Origin: Candidatus Mediterraneibacter stercorigallinarum | GTDB taxonomy: Bacteria; Bacillota; Clostridia; Lachnospirales; Lachnospiraceae | Reading direction: 5' to 3' | Length of the DNA: 5,495 nucleotides | Assembly: GCA_019116185.1 (NCBI GenBank) | Contig: DXCD01000093.1 | Coordinates: forward strand, 1-5,495 | Shown here: piece after piece, positions 1 to 4,255 of the stretch | Position numbering within the stretch: the stretch's first letter is position 1 | Layout: every line of letters starts with the position of its first letter | Notes under the pieces: generated by a model | The model's input: only the letters and a program-made list of their open reading frames with translations | The model's database searches: none | Told to the model about the DNA's origin: nothing | Position numbers and translations under genes: made by a program

Positions 1-104
1 GCTTCGGATACGGCGGCTGCAAGATGATACTCAGCAACCCATGCCATTCCTCCCTGAATGATCGGATATTCAATTCCCAATAATTCGGTTACTTTTGTCT
101 TCAT
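1..104 (-). CDS. fabK: Enoyl-ACP reductase II (FabK), N-terminal fragment
   Basis: Only the first 34 codons are inside the window; the gene continues past the left edge. FabK is the FMN-dependent NAD(P)H enoyl-ACP reductase that completes each elongation cycle of type II fatty acid synthesis in the cytoplasm of many Firmicutes, replacing FabI. The visible start MKTKVTELLGIEYPIIQGGM, followed by AWVAEYHLAAAVSE, is the characteristic N-terminus of FabK; the PIIQGGM segment is the first strand and FMN-binding loop shared with the nitronate monooxygenase/FabK family. The ATG at 102-104 has a good ribosome binding site (AGAAAGG on the minus strand, 114-120) about nine bases upstream. It lies 45 bp after the acpP stop on the same strand, so it is the third gene of the fabH-acpP-fabK operon. 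Catalytic residues lie outside the window, so activity cannot be judged. Confidence 0.9.
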   Translation of the reverse strand, partial: MKTKVTELLGIEYPIIQGGMAWVAEYHLAAAVSE

Positions 105-149
105 ACTCTACAACCTTTCTTTTTTGAAAAATTTATTTCTCGCTGTTTC

Positions 150-374
150 TTATTTGTGTGCTTCCAGATATTTTACAACGTCGCCTACTGTCACGATCTG
201 CTCCAGATCTTCGGACGGGATCTCTACTTCGAATTCTTCCTCGAATGCCATTACCATCTCAAACAGGTCCAGGGAATCAGCGCCAAGGTCGTCTTTGAAG
301 TTTGTCTCCTCTGTAAGCTCTGCCGCATCAACATTTAAGGATTCTGCTACGATTTCTTTGATCTTCTCTAACAT
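150..374 (-). CDS. acpP: Acyl carrier protein AcpP
   Basis: A 74-residue acidic protein, the usual ACP length (70-80). It carries the growing acyl chain as a thioester on 4'-phosphopantetheine in cytoplasmic type II fatty acid synthesis. The attachment motif is visible as GADSLD, with Ser34 the expected phosphopantetheine site, followed by the acidic recognition helix II (LFEMVMAFEEEFEVEIP) that docks onto FabH, FabK and the other enzymes. The start at 372-374 (MLEKIKEIVAESL) is chosen because it matches ACP N-termini and has AAGAAAGG about ten bases upstream. The open frame extends in-frame to 509, but those 45 residues are arginine-rich, unlike any ACP, and lack a comparable start context. 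It lies 149 bp downstream of fabH and 45 bp upstream of fabK. It could in principle be a specialised carrier protein, but the fab context argues for the housekeeping one. Confidence 0.95.
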   Translation of the reverse strand: MLEKIKEIVAESLNVDAAELTEETNFKDDLGADSLDLFEMVMAFEEEFEVEIPSEDLEQIVTVGDVVKYLEAHK

Positions 375-523
375 GGTTCTCTTTTCCTTTCTTAAATAAA
401 ATACTTTTTTCCCTCTTGGGAATGCCGCCATCCCGCCTCTTCGGTCAGGCCGCTTTATTTGTAATCCGGCATTGCCGGGAATTACCTGTTTCCATCTGCC
501 TGCAGACATTCAAACAAGCATTG
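375..523 (-). other. fabH-acpP intercistronic leader with small hairpins
   Basis: This 149-bp gap is long for a tight operon and codes for no recognisable protein. It holds two small inverted repeats: CCGGC/GCCGG with a three-base loop (466-478) and TTCCC/GGGAA with a four-base loop (409-422). Neither is followed by a U-tract on the minus strand, so they are not intrinsic terminators. They could serve mRNA processing or help raise acpP expression relative to fabH, which is inference only. Confidence 0.3.
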
Positions 524-1483
524 CTACCACTCAAACAAACTTGCCGCCCAGGTGAGCCCCGCGCCAAATCCGGCGAGCATGATCTTCTGTCCTCTCTTCA
601 GGCTTCCTTCCCTGTTCATCTCATCCAGAAGGATAGGCACGGTTGCCGCCGAAGTATTTGCATACTCCTCCAGATTCATCGGGAACTTCGTGATATCCGT
701 TTTCAGGCGCTTTGCCGCTGCCTCTATGATTCTGCGGTTTGCCTGGTGAAGCACGAAATAATCAATCTGCTCCAGGCTCATTTCCGCCTTCTCCAGCACT
801 TCCTCTATGATTTCCGGGACTTTGCGTACTGCGAACTTAAACACAGCCTGCCCGTCCATATAGATGTAAGATTCCTCACCGCTCTCTTTGTCCCAGTCTT
901 TCCTGTGTCTGCTCTGTAATGTCAGTGCCTGCCCCTTCCCGCCGTCAGAGTGCGCCGCCATATATACCGGCGTCCCCTCCTCCGCGCGCAGCAGGACTGC
1001 CCCGGCTCCATCACCGAAAAGGATGCAGGTCCCCCGGTCGTTCCAGTCTACCAGATTGCTCATGCTGTCCGCCCCGATCACCAGAACTGTTTTATAAATC
1101 CCTGCGCTTATGTATGCCTGCGCGGTATTGAATGCGAGTACAAATCCCGTACAAGCCGCGTTCATATCATATCCGGCTGCATGGACAGCGCCGATCGTCT
1201 TTTGTACCTCGCACGCCGCACATGGAAACACAACATCCGAAGAAGACGTGGCAGCAATAATCAGCTCGATTTCTGACGGATCAATCCCGCTCTGTTCCAC
1301 TGCCCTGAGGGCAGCCTGTCCTGCCATGTACGAGGTCGTCTCTTCCTCTATGATATGTCTCTTTCCAATCCCGGTTCTCTCACGAATCCACTCATCGCTG
1401 GTGTCCACGATCTTTGCCAGATCATCATTGTCCATCACATGGGGCGGAACATAAGATCCGGTTCCACATATTTTTCCTACCAT
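524..1483 (-). CDS. fabH: Beta-ketoacyl-ACP synthase III (FabH)
   Basis: FabH starts type II fatty acid synthesis by condensing an acyl-CoA primer (acetyl-CoA or a branched acyl-CoA) with malonyl-ACP. The product is full length (319 residues from the second ATG) and has the complete thiolase-fold triad. Numbered from the first of two adjacent ATGs (1484-1486), these are Cys112 in NAACTGF, His247 in VLHQANRRI and Asn277 in EYANTSAATVP. GTGSYVP at the N-terminus, the DEWIRERTGI segment and the C-terminal GFGAGLTWA loop are also family signatures. I prefer the second ATG (1481-1483): it aligns exactly with the FabH start MxxKIxGTGSY and lies seven bases from the GGAG at 1491-1494, against only four for the first ATG. 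It is the first gene of the fab operon, about 50 bp downstream of a promoter overlapped by FabT-like operators. Primer preference cannot be read from sequence with certainty. Confidence 0.95.
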   Translation of the reverse strand: MVGKICGTGSYVPPHVMDNDDLAKIVDTSDEWIRERTGIGKRHIIEEETTSYMAGQAALRAVEQSGIDPSEIELIIAATSSSDVVFPCAACEVQKTIGAVHAAGYDMNAACTGFVLAFNTAQAYISAGIYKTVLVIGADSMSNLVDWNDRGTCILFGDGAGAVLLRAEEGTPVYMAAHSDGGKGQALTLQSRHRKDWDKESGEESYIYMDGQAVFKFAVRKVPEIIEEVLEKAEMSLEQIDYFVLHQANRRIIEAAAKRLKTDITKFPMNLEEYANTSAATVPILLDEMNREGSLKRGQKIMLAGFGAGLTWAASLFEW

Positions 1484-1507
1484 CATTGTTCTCCAAATCT
1501 GTCAAAA

Positions 1508-1528
1508 TTACTTTGACTCTTAAATACT
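1508..1528. promoter_or_regulatory. Second, degenerate FabT-type half operator
   Basis: The 12 bases TACTTTGACTCT at 1509-1520 repeat exactly at 1525-1536, a 16-bp period, so the left half-site of the perfect operator is duplicated. Here the right arm is poor (TTAAATACT instead of TCAAAGTAT). An alternative inverted pair, TCAAA at 1502-1506 and TTTGA at 1512-1516, also surrounds the left half-site. It lies in the fabH 5' leader, downstream of the start point, and could support cooperative binding or a roadblock. Confidence 0.5.
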
Positions 1529-1544
1529 TTGACTCTCAAAGTAT
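1524..1544. promoter_or_regulatory. FabT-type operator, perfect palindrome
   Basis: The site reads ATACTTTGA, then a three-base spacer CTC, then TCAAAGTAT: a perfect 9+9 bp inverted repeat. It fits the published FabT (MarR-family) consensus AnTTTGAnnnTCAAAnT of Firmicute fatty acid operons. It covers part of the -10 box and the predicted transcription start of fabH, so binding would block RNA polymerase. FabT binds DNA best with long-chain acyl-ACP, which would give end-product repression. No fabT gene lies in the window, so the identity of the regulator is inferred from the site alone. Confidence 0.75.
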
Positions 1545-1567
1545 ATCACAGCAAAAAGATTTGTCAA
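1540..1567 (-). promoter_or_regulatory. fabH operon promoter
   Basis: On the minus strand the -35 is a perfect TTGACA (1562-1567), followed by a 16-bp spacer and -10 TATACT (1540-1545). Transcription would start near 1533, giving a leader of about 50 nt with the ribosome binding site GGAG. The -10 is inside the edge of the FabT-like palindrome, which explains how a strong sigma-A promoter can be held in check. The -35 lies only 47 bp beyond the stop codon of the upstream transporter gene, and I see no terminator in that gap. Confidence 0.8.
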
Positions 1568-1614
1568 TATATTTTGTAATAAATCCGTAACATTTTTTCG
1601 TCCATTTTCCGACC

Positions 1615-2178
1615 TTAGAAACCTGCCAGCGCGAGTCCTGTCTTTGCCACTCCCGCAAGCACCATTACCAGAACAGGATTCATCCGGCCTTTCTTAAGGA
1701 ACACAACACAGACCACAAAAATAAAAACAAGCCCCCAGTCCGTTCCCGACAGCGAGAGCTGCTCCATACTCCCCCAGAAAGCAGTGAACAGGATCGACAC
1801 CCCGGCTGACGCGATCATGGCAACTACCGCCGGGCGGAGCGATCCCAAAACCCCTTGGAGCAGATCCATATTCCGGTACTTCAGGTACAGCTTTGCAATC
1901 AGCATAACAATTACACAGGAAGGGAGGATACAGCCCAGCGTCGCTGCCAGGGCGCCCGGTATCCCTGCGATCTTGATTCCCACAAAAGTAGCCGAATTGA
2001 TGGCAATTGGACCGGGCGTCATCTGGGAGATCGTGACCAGGTCCGTAAACTCCGGCATACTGAGCCACTGGTGGGCAGTGACGACTTGATCCTGGATCAG
2101 CGGCATCGCCGCATAACCGCCCCCGAAGCTGAACAGTCCGATTTTAAAAAAACTGATAAATAATTCAAGATAGGTCAT
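1615..2178 (-). CDS. Chromate transporter (CHR) family short protein, second half
   Basis: A 187-residue hydrophobic protein of the short-chain CHR family, whose members work as pairs of half-size homologues; the long ChrA of Proteobacteria is a tandem fusion of two such halves. It is predicted to be an inner-membrane anion permease subunit. Family marks are FSFGGGY near residues 17-22 and SQMTPGPIAIN near 51-61, followed by a glycine-rich IPGALAATLGCILPS segment and further membrane helices up to the C-terminus. The ATG (2176-2178) overlaps the stop of the upstream CHR gene by 4 bp (ATGA), and the strong site AAAGGAGG (2187-2194) is eight bases before it, so the pair is translationally coupled. 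In Firmicutes many such pairs have no proven link to chromate; sulfate or another oxyanion is possible. The name describes the family, not a demonstrated substrate. Confidence 0.88.
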   Translation of the reverse strand: MTYLELFISFFKIGLFSFGGGYAAMPLIQDQVVTAHQWLSMPEFTDLVTISQMTPGPIAINSATFVGIKIAGIPGALAATLGCILPSCVIVMLIAKLYLKYRNMDLLQGVLGSLRPAVVAMIASAGVSILFTAFWGSMEQLSLSGTDWGLVFIFVVCVVFLKKGRMNPVLVMVLAGVAKTGLALAGF

Positions 2179-2741
2179 GCCGCCTTCCTCCTTTCACCGA
2201 TCAGTGTACGGACAGCGCCGATCAGAAGACAGACGATCACGATATGTACAGCATTGACTCCAAAGACACAGGAAGCCGCAAAGGCACCAGCCATGATAAG
2301 TACAGAGATCATACTCTTTCCCTGTACAACACCAGCCCCCATCTCGTATACAACGGCAGCAATCACTGCCGCTACCCCTGCCTGCATTCCTTCCAGCAGC
2401 TGGGACACAATAAAGTTATCTCTGAATGCGCTGTAAAAAACTGAAACCAAAGAGATGATAACAAACGGAGGGATAATCGTGCCTAGAATAGAAATAAGAG
2501 CCCCCGGCACTCCGGCGAGCTTGTACCCCACAACGATCGCGCCGTTTACAGCGATCGCCCCGGGTGATGACTGGGCGATTGCAATCAGATCCAGCATTTC
2601 CTCTTCCTCGATCCAGTGGTGTTCATCCACGAACTTTTTCTTCATCAGCGTCACGATCACGTAACCGCCGCCAAAAGTAAAGGTGCTAAGGTAGAGAGTC
2701 GATAGAAACAATTGTAATAAAACTTTTTTCTTCTTCTGCAT
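2175..2741 (-). CDS. Chromate transporter (CHR) family short protein, first half
   Basis: A 188-residue membrane protein homologous to the next gene and presumably its obligate partner. The N-terminus is strongly basic (MQKKKK), which predicts a cytoplasmic end. It carries FTFGGGY (residues 21-27), AQSSPGAIAVNGAIVVG (56-72) and GVPGALISILGTIIPP (77-92), the same landmarks in the same order as in the partner. One difference stands out: it has SSPG where the partner has the canonical TPGP. CHR pairs are thought to insert with opposite orientations, which would make the two subunits complementary. The ATG at 2739-2741 has only a weak ribosome binding site (AGG within GCAGGTAAG). Its distance from the upstream HAD gene is 24 bp, so it is probably co-transcribed with it. 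Substrate unknown. Confidence 0.88.
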   Translation of the reverse strand: MQKKKKVLLQLFLSTLYLSTFTFGGGYVIVTLMKKKFVDEHHWIEEEEMLDLIAIAQSSPGAIAVNGAIVVGYKLAGVPGALISILGTIIPPFVIISLVSVFYSAFRDNFIVSQLLEGMQAGVAAVIAAVVYEMGAGVVQGKSMISVLIMAGAFAASCVFGVNAVHIVIVCLLIGAVRTLIGERRKAA

Positions 2742-2765
2742 GAGGCTTACCTGCTTTTCTAAACT

Positions 2766-3479
2766 TTACAGTTTCCGGATAAATAAGAGAAGGTCCTTAA
2801 GTGTCCCTGTATATTCCGATTCAAACGGCAGGCCTTTCCGGTCTTCCATTGTATCCGTGACCAGATAAGTGCTGACACCGAGACTGCGGATCGCCAGATC
2901 CTCCTCTACATCATTTCCAACCATCAGGCACTGTGCCGGGTCCAGATCGAATTTCTCCAGTATCTGCCGGAAATATTCCGGATTCGGCTTGCAGAACCTG
3001 CACTCCTCATATGTCGTGATCTCTTTAAAATCCCCGGCGTCCAGCCCTGCCCAGCGGATACGGTTCATAGTCGCGCAGCGCGGGAACACCGGATTCGTTG
3101 CGAGATAAACCTCCATTCCTTTTCCCTTTGCTGCTTTCACGATTTGATCCGACAAAGGCGTAGGTTTTGTTGTACACTCTGCCTGGTTGAAATCATTCTC
3201 ATAAAAATCGAGCGCGATTTCCTCTGATTTTTCCGGAGATATAGGAAGCTTATCCTGTATATGCGTCCAGAACGCCTCGCGGTTCGTAAGCGTACCGTCA
3301 TTTTTCACCATCGCCTCATAGCCCGCCCACACAGAACCGATAAAACTCTTCGGATCAAGCCGGACTCCCCGGGAAATGTATGCATTTGCCAAAAGAGGCA
3401 TATAAAAGTGCACAAACTCCTCCTGAACCATAGGCAGAAGGGTACCGTCAAGATCAAATAAAATATGTCCGATACTCAT
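2766..3479 (-). CDS. HAD-superfamily hydrolase (predicted phosphatase)
   Basis: A 237-residue cytoplasmic protein with all four HAD motifs. Motif I is FDLDGTLLP with nucleophile Asp9 and acid/base Asp11. Motif II is YLATNP with Thr128. Motif III is Lys164 in CKPNPEYF. Motif IV is GNDVEED with Asp190 and Asp194 for magnesium. The insert between motifs I and II is mostly helical (C1-type cap), as in the phosphoglycolate phosphatase/haloacid dehalogenase branch. The protein should hydrolyse a phosphate ester, but the substrate cannot be inferred. The start at 3477-3479 (MSIGHILFDLDGT) is chosen because AAGGAG sits seven bases upstream and HAD proteins usually begin just before motif I; an in-frame ATG at 3552-3554 would add 25 basic residues without family support. 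It is the first gene of an operon with the two CHR genes, 24 bp upstream of the first. Confidence 0.9.
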   Translation of the reverse strand: MSIGHILFDLDGTLLPMVQEEFVHFYMPLLANAYISRGVRLDPKSFIGSVWAGYEAMVKNDGTLTNREAFWTHIQDKLPISPEKSEEIALDFYENDFNQAECTTKPTPLSDQIVKAAKGKGMEVYLATNPVFPRCATMNRIRWAGLDAGDFKEITTYEECRFCKPNPEYFRQILEKFDLDPAQCLMVGNDVEEDLAIRSLGVSTYLVTDTMEDRKGLPFESEYTGTLKDLLLFIRKL

Positions 3480-3511
3480 TTTTTCTCTCCTTACTATCAT
3501 ACGCAAAAGAA

Positions 3512-3540
3512 ATTTTACAACTTTTTCAGATAGGCGTAAA
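3512..3540 (-). promoter_or_regulatory. Candidate promoter of the HAD-CHR operon
   Basis: On the minus strand, TTTACG (3535-3540) and TAAAAT (3512-3517) are separated by 17 bp. The -10 is good and the -35 is weak (four of six). A start near 3505 would leave a leader of about 25 nt, ending in the AAGGAG site of the HAD gene. The weak -35 would fit a promoter helped by an activator bound at the AATCT/AGATT half-sites just upstream. Other assignments in this AT-rich stretch are possible. Confidence 0.35.
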
Positions 3541-3552
3541 GACCTTTGATAC

Positions 3553-3583
3553 AATCTTAATTTAGATTTGATTTAATCTTAAT
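3553..3583. repeat. Alternating half-sites at 11-bp spacing upstream of the HAD gene
   Basis: AATCT (3553-3557), AGATT (3564-3568) and AATCT (3575-3579) alternate in orientation with an exact 11-bp period; the outer two extend to the 9-base direct repeat AATCTTAAT (3553-3561, 3575-3583). Half-sites one helical turn apart put all three on the same face of the DNA, as expected for a protein-binding site. It is 13 bp upstream of the candidate -35. The region is AT-rich, so chance is a real alternative. Confidence 0.35.
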
Positions 3584-3635
3584 ACACGTCATTTTCAGGC
3601 TCCGCATACCGCTATACTCCTGCATTCTGTTCAAT

Positions 3636-3674
3636 AAAAAAACTCCAAATCCCTCTGACTATAAAGGATTGGAG
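3636..3674 (-). terminator. Intrinsic terminator of the tRNA operon
   Basis: On the minus strand the stem CTCCAATCC (3666-3674) pairs with GGATTTGGAG (3643-3652), with one bulged base and a 13-base loop, and is followed at once by seven T residues (3636-3642). It begins 13 nt after the 3' end of tRNA-Leu, so it closes the five-tRNA transcript. It also separates the tRNA operon from the HAD-CHR operon transcribed in the same direction. Confidence 0.85.
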
Positions 3675-3687
3675 CTTATCTTCCATA

Positions 3688-3773
3688 TGCCGCAGGCCGG
3701 GGTCGAACCGGCACGGGTATCACTACCCACGGGATTTTAAGTCCCGGGCGTCTGCCAATTCCGCCACTGCGGC
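3688..3773 (-). tRNA. tRNA-Leu(UAA)
   Basis: An 86-nt class II tRNA. Acceptor GCCGCAG pairs with CTGCGGC and is followed by discriminator A. The anticodon arm CGGGA-CTTAAAA-TCCCG gives anticodon UAA, reading UUA/UUG. The long variable arm GGGTA-GTGA-TACCC is the class II hallmark, and the T arm GCCGG-TTCGACC-CCGGC is perfect. No CCA is encoded, so the 3' end must be made by RNase Z plus CCA-adding enzyme. It is the last gene of the operon. Confidence 0.97.
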
Positions 3774-3789
3774 TGATATAAATTATTCT

Positions 3790-3809
3790 CCCCCATCTGA
3801 TGATGGGGG
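3790..3809. repeat. Perfect hairpin in the Asp-Leu tRNA spacer
   Basis: CCCCCATC (3790-3797) and GATGGGGG (3802-3809) form an 8-bp perfect stem with a four-base loop; T3789/A3810 can add a ninth pair. In the tRNA transcript it starts three bases after the tRNA-Asp discriminator. Only AGAATAATTT follows it, with no U-tract, so it is better seen as a processing or stabilising hairpin than as a terminator. Confidence 0.7.
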
Positions 3810-3812
3810 AAA

Positions 3813-3886
3813 CGACCCAGAAGAGACTCGAACTCTCGACCTCCGCCGTGACAGGGCGGCGCTCTAACCAACTGAGCCACTGGGCC
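3813..3886 (-). tRNA. tRNA-Asp(GUC)
   Basis: A 74-nt tRNA with acceptor GGCCCAG/CTGGGTC (one G-U pair at 2-71), D arm GCTC/GAGC, and anticodon arm CCGCC-CTGTCAC-GGCGG giving GUC. The discriminator is G73, an identity element of tRNA-Asp. The T arm GAGAG-TTCGAGT-CTCTT has one G-U pair. CCA is not encoded. Confidence 0.97.
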
Positions 3887-3895
3887 TTGTTATGA

Positions 3896-3929
3896 GCACT
3901 TGGCGTCCGTCTTTTGGACGCTTACGTGC
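3896..3929. repeat. Extended hairpin in the CAU-Asp tRNA spacer
   Basis: GCGTCC (3903-3908) and GGACGC (3916-3921) form a 6-bp stem with a seven-base loop; outer arms GCAC (3896-3899) and GTGC (3926-3929) can extend it across an internal loop. It lies just upstream of tRNA-Asp in the transcript, so it would form in the 5' leader trimmed off by RNase P. Confidence 0.5.
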
Positions 3930-3934
3930 GATAC

Positions 3935-3982
3935 ATGCCGGCGCCCTTAGCAAGCGCCCTGCTGGAGCTTAGCAGCCGGCAT
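3935..3982. repeat. Y-shaped compound palindrome in tRNA spacer
   Basis: An outer 8-bp perfect inverted repeat ATGCCGGC (3935-3942) / GCCGGCAT (3975-3982) encloses two further potential hairpins, GGCGC/GCGCC (3940-3944, 3953-3957) and CTGCT/AGCAG (3959-3963, 3971-3975). These share a few bases with the outer arms, so the fold would be a three-way junction or alternating forms. Each inner loop contains the direct repeat CTTAGCA (3946-3952 and 3968-3974). It begins three bases after the 3' end of the CAU tRNA. It resembles a small palindromic repeat unit, but whether it recurs elsewhere cannot be seen here. Confidence 0.55.
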
Positions 3983-3985
3983 AAA

Positions 3986-4059
3986 TGGACCTTCGGGGAC
4001 TCGAACCCAGGACCGACCGGTTATGAGCCGGTTGCTCTAACCAACTGAGCTAAAGGTCC
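3986..4059 (-). tRNA. tRNA with CAU anticodon (Ile2 candidate, or elongator Met)
   Basis: A 74-nt tRNA: acceptor GGACCTT/AAGGTCC, discriminator A, D arm GCTC/GAGC, anticodon arm ACCGG-CTCATAA-CCGGT giving CAU. It is not initiator tRNA: it has an ordinary 1-72 G-C pair and no GGG/CCC anticodon stem. The acceptor stem has C4-G69 and C5-G68, determinants used by TilS to convert C34 to lysidine in tRNA-Ile2, and the 5' half closely resembles Bacillus tRNA-Ile2. Elongator Met cannot be excluded by eye. The T stem CTGGG/CCCCG contains a U-C mismatch at 50-64. CCA is not encoded. Confidence 0.9.
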
Positions 4060-4068
4060 ATACTACTC

Positions 4069-4088
4069 TTTGCTCCCGAAGGAACAAA
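4069..4088 (-). repeat. UUCG-tetraloop hairpin at the tRNA-Thr 3' end
   Basis: On the minus strand TTTGTTCC-TTCG-GGAGCAAA forms an 8-bp stem (one T-G pair) closed by C(UUCG)G, the extra-stable RNA tetraloop. Its first base is the discriminator of tRNA-Thr, so the hairpin is flush with the tRNA 3' end and fills most of the spacer before the CAU tRNA. It would leave no single-stranded trailer for 3' exonucleases. Confidence 0.65.
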
Positions 4089-4160
4089 GCCGATGATCGG
4101 ACTCGAACCGATAACCTGCTGATTACAAATCAGCTGCTCTGCCAATTGAGCCACATCGGC
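4088..4160 (-). tRNA. tRNA-Thr(UGU)
   Basis: A 73-nt tRNA: acceptor GCCGATG/CATCGGC, discriminator U, D arm GCTC/GAGC, anticodon arm GCTGA-TTTGTAA-TCAGC giving UGU (reads ACA and probably ACG), T arm ATCGG-TTCGAGT-CCGAT. All stems are fully paired. CCA is not encoded. Its positions 20-43 have an inverted near-copy 30 bp away in the Glu-Thr spacer. Confidence 0.97.
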
Positions 4161-4171
4161 ATCTGTATTTT

Positions 4172-4201
4172 CAGAGCAGCTGATTTATAATCAGCGCTCT
4201 G
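4172..4201. repeat. tRNA-Thr-derived near-palindrome in the Glu-Thr spacer
   Basis: CAGAGC-A-GCTGATT (4172-4185) and AATCAGC-GCTCTG (4189-4201) form 13-bp arms with one bulged A and the three-base loop TAT. The segment 4172-4195 matches tRNA-Thr positions 20-43 in the opposite orientation at 23 of 24 bases. It also aligns in direct orientation: 4179-4203 against 4118-4143, three substitutions and one deletion. It has no U-tract on either strand, so it is not a terminator. It is best read as a partial inverted duplication of the D-stem/anticodon arm of the neighbouring tRNA. Confidence 0.75.
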
Positions 4202-4213
4202 CCGGTGATTGAC

Positions 4214-4255
4214 GCGGTCATACTTCATAAGTGAAGCCGCATTGGCAAGTCCAAT
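4214..4255. repeat. Two hairpins following tRNA-Glu
   Basis: ATTGG (4241-4245) and CCAAT (4251-4255) form a 5-bp stem with a five-base loop; the outermost base is the tRNA-Glu discriminator, so the hairpin is flush with the tRNA 3' end. Next to it, CTTCA/TGAAG (4223-4227, 4232-4236) forms a second stem, extended by GCGG/CCGC (4214-4217, 4237-4240) across a five-base bulge. No U-tract follows. Confidence 0.5.

Noticed and set aside
375..509. An in-frame 45-residue N-terminal extension of AcpP.
   Set aside because: It is Arg/Gly-rich, unlike any ACP, and the internal ATG at 372-374 has the proper ribosome binding site and gives the canonical 74-residue ACP.
416..1454. Several open frames on the plus strand opposite fabH, up to 167 codons.
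   Set aside because: They are mirror images of a well-conserved gene, with Cys/Arg/Ser-rich translations, no family resemblance and no suitable ribosome binding sites.
1568..1614. A terminator between the CHR pair and the fabH promoter.
   Set aside because: Only a 3-bp complementarity (GTC/GAC) is present and no stem plus U-tract; read-through into fabH cannot be excluded.
1615..2741. One long ChrA gene broken by a frameshift.
   Set aside because: The two halves overlap by ATGA, the second has its own strong ribosome binding site and start, and each has a full CHR domain; paired short CHR genes are a normal arrangement.
3480..3554. A longer start for the HAD phosphatase, adding 25 residues.
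   Set aside because: The extra segment is basic and unlike the family, and it spans the candidate promoter and the AAGGAG site that serves the downstream ATG.
3790..3809. The Asp-Leu spacer hairpin as an intrinsic terminator.
   Set aside because: No U-tract follows on either strand, and termination there would cut off tRNA-Leu, which has its own terminator at 3636-3674.
3889..3897. GTTATGAGC in the spacer, identical to nine bases of the CAU tRNA anticodon loop (4020-4028), as another tRNA relic.
   Set aside because: Nine bases within several hundred compared in both orientations can match by chance, and the flanks do not extend the match.
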